From NCBI GenBank assembly GCA_019347795.1, contig JAHWKS010000085.1, positions 1 through 11,036 of the forward strand: DNA of 11,036 nt, in the 5' to 3' direction. The position numbers and the translations under genes were made by a program. The notes beneath the pieces are model-generated. The model was given only the letters and a program-made list of their open reading frames with translations. It searched no databases and was not told where the DNA came from. Shown one piece after another: positions 1-5,385 of the stretch. Each line of letters opens with the position of its first letter. Within the stretch, counting starts at the first letter, position 1. Source of the stretch: Planctomycetota bacterium (GTDB lineage: Bacteria > Planctomycetota > Planctomycetia > Pirellulales > Pirellulaceae).

Positions 1-89
1 GCAGCAGCGACTTGATCTCTGCGAAGAATTCTTGAGCCGGCCCGTGAACGGTTACAGGGTGGGTGCAAGGTCGGGCGTTCTCTCTCACA

Positions 90-136
90 CCACCGGCTGA
101 AAGCCGGTGGCAGACGCAGGCCGGCTGAAGCCGGCC
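90..136. repeat. Two adjacent intergenic hairpins
   Basis: Two short perfect stem-loops lie back to back. The first has 9-bp arms (90-98 and 102-110) around a GAA loop. The second has 8-bp arms (119-126 and 129-136) around GA. Both share a GCCGGCT/AGCCGG-type core, so they look like two diverged copies of one intergenic repeat. No T-run follows, so they are not clear intrinsic terminators. Hairpins of this style recur between genes throughout the window. Confidence 0.6.
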
Positions 137-403
137 GCTCGCAAGCCCCAGACGGAACTGCCGATTCTCAAAATCCCCCGCTTCCCTGAATGACCAGTTC
201 CTGAAAGCCTATCTTCCTCCGCCGCCCTCGCTCCTCGCTGTCGAACATCGTCGGCCAAGGACCGTTTCCGGAAATCCCGCACCTGGCAAACGCCGGGGTT
301 GTTCATAGACGTGATGGATTGAATGCCCGGTTGCCCTTCCGCCCGGCGAGAAGATGCCGTCATCAAGAGATCCCCCAATTATGCTCGCGCGGCGGCGTCT
401 GCT

Positions 404-436
404 ACTTAAAGTGTGTAGACTTATCGTGTTCACTTT
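404..436 (+). promoter_or_regulatory. Candidate operator upstream of the XRE gene
   Basis: Two direct copies of GTGTnnACTT lie at 413-422 and 426-435, 13 bp apart, with a further ACTT at 404-407. The outer bases also form an inverted pair, AAAGTG at 408-413 and CACTTT at 431-436. The block sits 16-48 bp before the XRE start codon, where a self-binding regulator would act. It contains GACTTAT, reminiscent of the C-boxes bound by controller proteins of restriction-modification systems, but it does not match a full C-box. No convincing -35/-10 pair was found. The regulatory role is inferred from position and symmetry only. Confidence 0.35.
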
Positions 437-451
437 CAAATCCTGGGGGCT

Positions 452-688
452 ATGGCGTCAAACCACAGCAGCACCAGGATGCTATTTGCAGGTAACCTTC
501 GGAAACTGCGACTACAGAAGCAGCTGTCCCAGGAAGAACTCGCCGAGCTGTCGGGGCTCCATCGAACTTACGTCGGCTCCGTGGAGAGAGGGGAGCGCAA
601 TGTATCCGTCGATAACATGGAGCGGCTTGCCCACGCACTCGGCGCGGAAGTCGTCGATCTCCTCCGCGCTCGGCGTCGGAGGACGTGA
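452..688 (+). CDS. XRE-family HTH regulator, controller-protein-like
   Basis: This 78-residue protein is almost entirely one helix-turn-helix domain of the Cro/C1 (XRE) type. LRKLRLQKQLSQEELAELSG (about 16-35) supplies the first helices, and HRTYVGSVERGERNVSVDN (37-55) is the recognition helix and the following turn. The pattern YVGxxERGxRNxSxDNxxRxAxALG is typical of controller (C) proteins of restriction-modification systems and of small autoregulators. The tail is basic (RARRRRT) and there is no second domain. The ATG at 452 follows a weak TGGGGG; an in-frame ATG at 479 is an alternative. The stop lies 3 bp before the large nuclease-helicase gene in the same frame, so the two are almost certainly co-transcribed. 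Likely role: autoregulation and timing of the downstream gene. The family is clear; the controller role is inferred. Confidence 0.88.
   Translation: MASNHSSTRMLFAGNLRKLRLQKQLSQEELAELSGLHRTYVGSVERGERNVSVDNMERLAHALGAEVVDLLRARRRRT
678..683 (+). promoter_or_regulatory. Strong Shine-Dalgarno for the nuclease-helicase gene
   Basis: GGAGGA lies 8 bp before the ATG at 692 and inside the last codons of the XRE gene. It fixes the downstream start codon and supports coupled translation of the pair. Confidence 0.7.
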
Positions 689-691
689 CGC

Positions 692-2695
692 ATGTCCGCC
701 GCGTTCGCCTGCCGGCTCGATGAATTCGACTCCTCGACTGCGTTCGAGAAGCTTGGCACCCTGATTGTCGCGGCATCCTCGTGGGGATTTGCGACGCATT
801 TTTCGAAGCAAACGGAGGCGTGGCAGCAGGAACTCACGATCATCGAACAAGCCGCTGCGACGTTGATGGCGAATTGCTCTCAAAGCAGCAATTGGCGGCT
901 CTTTTTTGAATTTCAGATCCCTCGGCGCAGCAAGCGGCCCGACGTCGTCGTAGTCGCCGATGATTTAGTCTTCGTTGTGGAGTTCAAAGTCGGCGCCACT
1001 TCATTTGACAGCGGCGACCTTTGGCAGGCGTTAAGCTACGCGCTCGACATCCGAGATTTTCATCTCGCGAGCCAAGGACGCAGAGTCATTCCCATTTTGG
1101 TCGCAACCGCGGCAGCACCGGCCGCAATAGACTCTCGGCCAACCTCACCAATTCTGGGAGTGGCTCGCTGCGCTGGACGCCATGGCAGCGAGCTTGCGGC
1201 GGCTATCGAGCAGCTGTATGAGGAGCACCACGATTCATCAGCGAGCGCAATTGATCCGGACGAATGGGTCAGGTCTCCCTATCGCCCGGCGCCGACGATC
1301 ATCGAGGCTGCCGAACGACTCTTCGCCGGCCATAGCGTCGCGGACATCTCCCATTCGTTTGCACAGAACCTCGACGTAACCAGCTGTGCTCTGGTTGACG
1401 CTATTCGCCGCGCTCAAGCCGAAAGGCAACGTACGATTTGCTTCGTGACCGGCACTCCTGGCGCCGGCAAGACTTTGACCGGGCTCAACGCCGTTCACGA
1501 TCCGGCGATGCGAGGACAAGGAAGGCCTGCGGCAGTATTCCTTTCGGGCAACGGCCCCTTAGTCAAGATCGTCCGCGAAGCAATCGTCCGCGACAGGCAG
1601 CGCGCCGGCGCGCTGAAGAATGAAGCCAATAGAGTCGTCTCAACGTTTATCGACAACGTTCATCGCTTCATCGGGACGTACGGACTGAAACGAATCAACG
1701 AGTCGCCGTACGAGAATGCCATCGTATTTGACGAAGCCCAACGGGCTTGGAACGCTGCCGCGGTGGCGAGGAAACATCACGTGCAGAAATCGGAAGCGGA
1801 ACTCGTACTGGAGATCATGGAACGTGCGCCAGGATGGTCGGTCGTCATCGCATTGGTGGGCGGCGGCCAGGAGATTCACCGCGGGGAAGCAGGCCTTGAA
1901 GAATGGGGAAATGCGATCGGAAATCGAGGCGTGCCATGGAATGTCCTTGCATCCAAAGAAGCATTGGAGGGCGGAGCGTCCGTAGCCGGCCATCGCCTGT
2001 TCGATCGGAACCCGCCCAAACACATTCGAGTTATCGAAGCAGAAAAACTCCATTTGAGCGAAAGCGTTCGGAGTCCCCGCGCGCGGCGACTTGGGGACTG
2101 GGTGAATGCATTGTTAGTGAATGGCTCTGCCGACGGCGCATTTTCCACAGATACGTCAGCAGAATTCCCGATCGTGCTTACGCGAGAACTGGAGACAGCG
2201 CGGGCATGGCTGCGCGAACACTCGGAGGGCGTCCAGCGGTGCGGGCTCGTCGCGAGTTCCGGCGCCCTTCGGCTGCGCGCTGAAGGAATCGAGGTCTCCT
2301 CGGGATTTCATTCGGGGTATTCGTACGAGGATTGGTTTCTTAGCGGCGTCAAGGACACTCGTTCGTCAATGTGGCTTGAAGTGGCCGCCACGGAATTCGA
2401 ATGCCAAGGTCTGGAGTTGGACTGGACAGGCGTCTGTTGGGGCGGCGACTTCGTGCGGTGCGCGCAGAGGGAGCAATGGAACTTTCGACGGTTTCGCGGA
2501 ACCAAGTGGCAAGCCATTCGTCAGCCGCAAGAACAGCGGTATGTTGCGAATAAGTATCGCGTGCTGCTGACTCGTGCCCGTCGCGGAATGGTGATTTGGA
2601 TCCCCTGCGGAAACGCAACCGACTTGACCCGTGATCCAGCACTTTTTGACGCGACAGCGCACTACCTAGAATCGCAGGGAATCCGCGTCATATGA
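692..2695 (+). CDS. PD-(D/E)XK-like nuclease fused to DUF2075 helicase
   Basis: This 667-residue protein has two parts. The N-terminal part (about 65-140) has a restriction-endonuclease-like pattern: E73 in FFEFQ, D84 in KRPDVVVV, E97-F-K99 in VVEFKVG, then Q112xxxY116. This is the E/D...ExK...QxxxY order of PD-(D/E)XK nucleases. From about 245 it is a P-loop helicase of the DUF2075 (Schlafen group 3) type: Walker A GTPGAGKT (254-261), Walker B VFDEAQRAW (345-353), a motif III-like LVGGGQEIHRGE (388-399), CQGLELDWTGVCWG (571-584) in the motif V region, and motif VI YRVLLTRARRGM (622-633). All key residues are present, so it looks active. The start is set by GGAGGA 8 bp upstream. It is paired with a controller-like regulator and near a toxin-antitoxin pair, which suggests defence against foreign DNA or RNA. 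The substrate is unknown. The domain reading is firm for the helicase and good for the nuclease fold; the defence role is inferred. Confidence 0.88.
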   Translation: MSAAFACRLDEFDSSTAFEKLGTLIVAASSWGFATHFSKQTEAWQQELTIIEQAAATLMANCSQSSNWRLFFEFQIPRRSKRPDVVVVADDLVFVVEFKVGATSFDSGDLWQALSYALDIRDFHLASQGRRVIPILVATAAAPAAIDSRPTSPILGVARCAGRHGSELAAAIEQLYEEHHDSSASAIDPDEWVRSPYRPAPTIIEAAERLFAGHSVADISHSFAQNLDVTSCALVDAIRRAQAERQRTICFVTGTPGAGKTLTGLNAVHDPAMRGQGRPAAVFLSGNGPLVKIVREAIVRDRQRAGALKNEANRVVSTFIDNVHRFIGTYGLKRINESPYENAIVFDEAQRAWNAAAVARKHHVQKSEAELVLEIMERAPGWSVVIALVGGGQEIHRGEAGLEEWGNAIGNRGVPWNVLASKEALEGGASVAGHRLFDRNPPKHIRVIEAEKLHLSESVRSPRARRLGDWVNALLVNGSADGAFSTDTSAEFPIVLTRELETARAWLREHSEGVQRCGLVASSGALRLRAEGIEVSSGFHSGYSYEDWFLSGVKDTRSSMWLEVAATEFECQGLELDWTGVCWGGDFVRCAQREQWNFRRFRGTKWQAIRQPQEQRYVANKYRVLLTRARRGMVIWIPCGNATDLTRDPALFDATAHYLESQGIRVI

Positions 2696-2892
2696 CGGAA
2701 GTCCGGGCGAAGCCAAAGGCGACGTTACCGACGCTACTTTTTTCGAGGGGCGCAGGGCTACCGTGCTTCCGGGAGACGCGGCTTCCAGGCACCGGAAGTC
2801 CGGGGGCGGGCGATTTCGCCGCCCGGGGATCGTGCGGAAGGATAGCCGGGAGAGGCGCGGCTGCCGCCATCGTATTCGCGTGCATGGGAACC

Positions 2893-2908
2893 GGGGCGTT
2901 TACGCCCC
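2893..2908. repeat. Short GC-rich hairpin
   Basis: GGGGCG and CGCCCC pair around a TTTA loop. A second short pairing, GGGAA on the left with TTCCC on the right, lies just outside with small bulges. No T-run follows. It may help end transcription of the upstream nuclease-helicase gene, but it fits equally well as one of the window's intergenic repeats. Confidence 0.45.
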
Positions 2909-2967
2909 ATTCCCGCGCAGCGGTCATCGGCCCGTGCTTTAGCCCGGGTCGGCGCGCGACGGCAGTT

Positions 2968-3026
2968 TCCCGAGCTCACCGCCGGCCGCCGCCGCGCCGC
3001 GGCGGCGGCCGGCGGTGAGCTCGGGA
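2968..3026. repeat. Perfect 59-nt palindrome
   Basis: Every base from 2968 to 2996 pairs with its mirror from 3026 to 2998 around a single central base at 2997, giving 29-bp perfect arms that are almost pure G and C. The outer part reads CCCGAGCTCACC with its mirror GGTGAGCTCGGG. As DNA this can extrude a cruciform; as RNA it would be an extremely stable hairpin. No T-run follows. It lies between the nuclease-helicase gene and the toxin-antitoxin pair, so it may separate the two transcripts. It could also be a mobile palindromic repeat of the REP type. Confidence 0.85.
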
Positions 3027-3167
3027 GCGATGAGGCGCCATCATGCCCGACGTCAACGTCAGGCCGAATACCGCCTGCGGCGGAAAAGGACCATGAATGG
3101 CCCTGAGCGAATGCAGGCGAATCACAACGATTGATCCTCGGTGTTTCTTTCTCCAGTCGGCGGCTCG

Positions 3168-3176
3168 TGGTATCCT
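3168..3176 (+). promoter_or_regulatory. Possible extended -10 promoter of the toxin-antitoxin pair
   Basis: TGGTATCCT at 3168-3176 resembles an extended -10 element and lies about 34 bp before the antitoxin start codon. No good -35 hexamer sits at 16-18 bp spacing, so this is a weak call based on position. Confidence 0.25.
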
Positions 3177-3209
3177 GCGGAGAAGAACCTTTTCCAATGA
3201 GGCGCCGTT

Positions 3210-3434
3210 ATGGCCATCAGCATTGAAGCGCTGGGGATCGACCGCCTCAGCGTGCGGGAGCGACTGGAGTTGATCGAGAAGATTTGGGAGAGCCTCCCCG
3301 AGGAGGTGAAGCCCGACGAACTGCCCGCCTGGCATTTGGCCGAGCTCGCCAGGCGGCGTGCGGAAGCGGACGCCTCGCCGGGGGCCGGGGCGCCGTGGCG
3401 AGAAGCGCTGGCCCGGTTCGGGAGCGGCTCGTGA
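3210..3434 (+). CDS. Addiction module antitoxin (PF09720-like)
   Basis: This 74-residue protein matches the family of small antitoxins annotated as addiction module protein (TIGR02574/Unstab_antitox). The marks are LSVRERLELIEKIWESL (13-29), LPAWHLAELARRRAEADASP (38-57) and a Pro-Trp near the end (APWREAL, 61-67). Such proteins neutralise a RelE/ParE toxin with their C-terminal half and usually repress their own promoter. The ATG at 3210 has GAGG 7 bp upstream. Its stop TGA overlaps the GTG start of the toxin in GTGA, so the two are translationally coupled, which keeps the antitoxin in step with the toxin. Length is normal for the family and no defect is seen. Confidence 0.9.
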   Translation: MAISIEALGIDRLSVRERLELIEKIWESLPEEVKPDELPAWHLAELARRRAEADASPGAGAPWREALARFGSGS

Positions 3435-3727
3435 GTCTGCCCGTGATTCTTCGGCCCTCGGCCGATGCCGACATCCAGGCAAGTTACGAGCACTTGGAGC
3501 AAATCCGCGTCGGCCTAGGCGACCGGTTTGTGGGGCGTGTCCGGGAGGCGCTGGAGCGCATCGAGGCGACTCCAAAGATGTACGGCGTCGTTTGGCAGGA
3601 TGTGCGGGCCGTGCGACTGAAAAAATTCCAGCACGTGGTGTACTACGTCGTCCTTGATGATCGCGTCGAGATTCTGGCAGTGCTGCACGGCGCGCGGGAC
3701 GCCTCCCTCTGGCAGTCACGCCTCTGA
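3431..3727 (+). CDS. Type II toxin, RelE/ParE superfamily
   Basis: This 98-residue protein has the compact RelE/ParE fold pattern. It has an N-terminal strand VILRPSADADIQASYEHLEQ, two helices through VREALERIEATPKMYG (37-52), then the sheet VRAVRLKKFQHVVYYVVLDD (58-77) and EILAVLHGARDASLWQSRL (80-98). The HGARD...W..R ending is typical of ParE-like members, which poison DNA gyrase; RelE-like members cleave mRNA on the ribosome. Sequence alone does not settle which applies, though ParE-like is more likely. The frame is open further upstream (to 3284), but the GTG at 3431 overlaps the antitoxin stop by 4 bp and gives the normal length, so it is chosen as the start. The protein is intact, so the pair is probably functional. 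Confidence 0.88.
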   Translation: MSLPVILRPSADADIQASYEHLEQIRVGLGDRFVGRVREALERIEATPKMYGVVWQDVRAVRLKKFQHVVYYVVLDDRVEILAVLHGARDASLWQSRL

Positions 3728-3883
3728 GCTGACGACCGGCGCCCGTCGCCTCGGGAGCGACATCCGCGCCGCCATCCATTCCCAGCGCGACGGGCTGCGT
3801 AGGAATTAGTCGCCTTGCGGTGCAAGGTTACGGGTCGGCCGAGACGCCGGGGAGGTCCGGCCGACGTCGAGGGGAATCGGATG

Positions 3884-3889
3884 TATAAT
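3884..3889 (+). promoter_or_regulatory. Consensus TATAAT -10 box without an obvious gene
   Basis: TATAAT is an exact -10 hexamer, preceded by TG one base earlier (TGTATAAT). No good -35 lies 16-18 bp upstream. A transcript from here would run through the nested palindrome at 3958-4144 and reach the ABC ATPase gene after about 500 nt. Alternatively it makes a short RNA or a tiny peptide from 3901. In this GC-rich setting an exact TATAAT is notable, but chance cannot be excluded. Confidence 0.35.
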
Positions 3890-3900
3890 CGACCGCGGCG

Positions 3901-3984
3901 GTGAAGATCGGCAAGGCGGGAGTTTTGAAGTTGCGTGTGTTTGTTCCGCGACGCCTGGACCCCCACGAGCTTGCTCGTGGGTGA
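3901..3984 (+). CDS. Possible 27-codon small ORF
   Basis: A GTG 11 bp after TATAAT opens a 27-codon frame beginning VKIGKAGVLKLRVFVPRRLD and ending in PHELARG, where the last residues come from the repeat arm at 3958-3985. It has no Shine-Dalgarno and no recognised family. It may simply be chance sequence read into a repeat. Confidence 0.12.
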   Translation: MKIGKAGVLKLRVFVPRRLDPHELARG

Positions 3985-4144
3985 ACCAGATTCGTAAGCT
4001 AAATGCCGCTCCTCCCTCACTCCCATTCGCCCTCACCACCCTCCCGCCGCTCCGCGGCGGGAGGGTGGTGAGGGCGCGACAGCTTGAAAGGCGTGACGGC
4101 TAGCCAGTTAATCTCCTTCACCCACGAGCAAGCTCGTGGGGGTC
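3958..4144. mobile_element. MITE-like nested inverted-repeat element
   Basis: A 28-bp sequence at 3958-3985 recurs exactly, inverted, at 4117-4144. The match extends inward as AGATT after two mismatches. Each 28-mer is itself a hairpin (CCCACGAGC and GCTCGTGGG around TT). At the centre is a perfect 23-bp stem (4028-4050 and 4054-4076) with a TCC loop. The midpoint of the outer repeats (4051) and of the central stem (4052) coincide, so the whole 187 bp is one symmetric unit. No transposase frame lies inside and no clear target duplication was seen. It fits a miniature element or composite REP-type repeat moved by an enzyme encoded elsewhere. Confidence 0.5.
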
Positions 4145-4289
4145 GCGGGGAAAGAATTGCAAAACAGCGGAACTCCAAAAAAGCACGAGCGGGGAATGCC
4201 GCAGCCATGGGGCGCTGAGCGGTGTGCTGGTCGTCGAGAAAGGGCAGGGGGTGATTGAAGTCAGGGAAGTACTTGGATTGGTCCGACCT

Positions 4290-4310
4290 CCGGCGACTGT
4301 TAGTCGCCGG
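4290..4310. repeat. Intergenic hairpin
   Basis: CCGGCGACT and AGTCGCCGG form a perfect 9-bp stem around GTT, 82 bp before the ABC ATPase start. It belongs to the same style of short intergenic hairpins as those at 90-136 and 5350-5370. It has no T-run, so it is probably a repeat rather than a terminator. Confidence 0.5.
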
Positions 4311-4392
4311 CTATTGTCGCTTCTGAATTTGGGTTTGGTGGTTTTTTGGGCCTGTGGTTCGTTCGACAACTTACGATTCGTGAATTATTCGC

Positions 4393-5325
4393 GTGATTGA
4401 AACCAGGGACCTGACGAAGAAGTACGGCGAGCTGTTCGCGATCCGCTCGATCGACTTGCAGCTCGAGGAGGGGGACCTGTTCGGCTTTATCGGGCCGAAC
4501 GGGGCGGGGAAGACGACGACGATGCGGATTATCGCCACGCTCCTCCAGCCGACGTGGGGCGAGGCGTACGTGTGCGGGAATTCGATCTATAGGAACCCGA
4601 AGGAGATTCGGCGGCTGGTGGGATACATGCCGGACTTCTTCGGCGTGTATGACGATATGACGGTGCTGGAGTATTTGGAGTTCTTTGCCGCCGCGTATCG
4701 CATCAAGGGGCCGGAGCGGCGGAAGCGGTGCGATGAGATGCTGGAGATCGTCGATCTCGATTTCAAGCGCGACGCCTTCGCCAACACGCTCTCCCGCGGG
4801 CAGACGCAGCGGCTGGGGCTGGCCCGCGTGCTGATCCACAACCCGCAGGTGCTGCTGTTGGATGAGCCGCTCAGCGGGCTTGATCCGCGGGCGCGGATCG
4901 AGATGCGGAACCTGCTTCGGCGGCTGGGGCAGATGGGGAAGACGATCATCGTCTCCAGCCATATCCTGCCCGAGCTGGCCGACATCTGCAACAAGATCGG
5001 CATCATCGACCGCGGCGTGATGCAGCACAGCGCCGCGGTGGCCGACGTGATGCGGCAAGTGCGGCAGTACACGATCCTCCACGTCGCGGTGAAAGACGAC
5101 CTGGCGGCCGCCGCCCGCGTCCTGGAGGAGCATCCGGCGGTGGACCGCGTCGAGACGAACGCCAAGGTGATCAAAGTCACCCTCAAGCCCGAGGCGGACG
5201 ACTACAGCGAGCTTCCCACGCTGCTCGTGGAGCGCGGCCACAAGATCACCCTCTTCCGCGAAGAAGAACTCAGCCTGGAAGCTGCGTTCATGGCGCTCAC
5301 CAAGGGGATGGGGGCGAAGACATAG
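4393..5325 (+). CDS. ABC transporter ATP-binding protein, CcmA/ABC-2 type
   Basis: This 310-residue ATPase powers an ABC-2 type exporter. Its motifs run in order: A-loop Y11, Walker A GPNGAGKTT (34-42), Q-loop region GYMPDFFGVYDDM (77-89), signature LSRGQ (133-137), Walker B VLLLDEP (153-159), D-loop SGLD (161-164) and H-loop H190 in IIVSSHILPE. The usual Q-loop Gln position reads Asp (MPD), and the signature has Arg in place of the first Gly. Residues about 215-310 form the C-terminal extension common in this group. The GTG at 4393 gives the expected start MIETRDLTKKYG, with no clear Shine-Dalgarno. No permease gene lies on either side: a hairpin and a converging gene follow at once. The membrane partner must be encoded elsewhere or upstream of the window. 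The substrate cannot be told. Confidence 0.92.
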   Translation: MIETRDLTKKYGELFAIRSIDLQLEEGDLFGFIGPNGAGKTTTMRIIATLLQPTWGEAYVCGNSIYRNPKEIRRLVGYMPDFFGVYDDMTVLEYLEFFAAAYRIKGPERRKRCDEMLEIVDLDFKRDAFANTLSRGQTQRLGLARVLIHNPQVLLLDEPLSGLDPRARIEMRNLLRRLGQMGKTIIVSSHILPELADICNKIGIIDRGVMQHSAAVADVMRQVRQYTILHVAVKDDLAAAARVLEEHPAVDRVETNAKVIKVTLKPEADDYSELPTLLVERGHKITLFREEELSLEAAFMALTKGMGAKT

Positions 5326-5349
5326 TCAAACACAGCGCTTGAGAAATAG

Positions 5350-5370
5350 CCGGAGGCTAACAGCCTCCGG
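5350..5370. terminator. Hairpin between convergent genes
   Basis: A perfect 9-bp stem (CCGGAGGCT and AGCCTCCGG) with an AAC loop lies between the converging stops of the ABC ATPase and the macrodomain gene. No T-run follows on either strand, so an intrinsic terminator role is suggested only by place. It may equally be one of the window's intergenic repeats. Confidence 0.4.
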
Positions 5371-5385
5371 AGGCCCGCGATCCAA

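Larger units (their letters stand above)
1..451. other. Intergenic region without a convincing gene
   Basis: No reading frame here looks like a protein. The open frames on the minus strand (for example 85-378 and 209-439) are Arg/Gly/Ser-rich and lack recognisable motifs. A short minus-strand frame runs off the left edge (about 1-60) and reads VTVHGPAQEFFAEIKSLL. It could be a fragment of a gene outside the window but is too short to call. The stretch holds two hairpins (90-136) and, just before the XRE gene, a candidate operator (404-436). Confidence 0.5.
2696..3209. other. Gene-free repeat-rich spacer
   Basis: No convincing gene is seen in these 514 bp. A plus frame (2692-3018) overlaps the previous stop as ATGA but encodes low-complexity Arg/Pro/Gly sequence and ends inside a palindrome, so it is not called. 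The spacer holds a GC-rich stem-loop with a bulge (about 2801-2825), a GGGGCG/CGCCCC hairpin (2893-2908) and a perfect 59-nt palindrome (2968-3026). A TTTTTT run near 2736-2741 follows no strong stem. Confidence 0.5.
3728..4392. other. Gene-poor spacer with MITE-like repeat
   Basis: These 665 bp hold no recognised gene. Contents in order: a TATAAT box (3884-3889), a possible 27-codon frame (3901-3984), a 187-bp nested inverted-repeat element (3958-4144), a further hairpin (4290-4310) and the upstream region of the ABC ATPase gene. The minus-strand frames across this stretch are low-complexity shadows. Confidence 0.55.

Noticed and set aside
1..60. C-terminal fragment of a gene at the left edge
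   Set aside because: One minus frame reads plausibly (VTVHGPAQEFFAEIKSLL), but about 20 codons without a start or motif are not enough to call a gene.
2692..3018. 108-residue plus frame starting in ATGA overlap with the nuclease-helicase stop
   Set aside because: The overlap looks like coupling, but the translation is low-complexity Arg/Pro/Gly/Ala sequence and its end lies in the palindrome. No recognisable fold or family is seen.
3131..3136. TTGATC as a -35 for the toxin-antitoxin promoter
   Set aside because: It is 34 bp from the -10-like TATCCT, twice the usable spacing.
2976..3779. 267-residue minus-strand frame across the toxin-antitoxin pair
   Set aside because: It is a shadow frame, Arg/Pro-rich, starting inside the palindrome (hence the same end peptide as the plus frame at 2692-3018) and lying opposite two well-recognised genes.
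4300..5241. 313-residue minus-strand frame
   Set aside because: It is His/Arg/Leu-rich shadow of the ABC ATPase, whose plus frame contains all nucleotide-binding motifs.
5350..5370. Strong bidirectional intrinsic terminator
   Set aside because: The stem is perfect but no T-run follows on either strand, so only a hairpin or weak terminator can be claimed.
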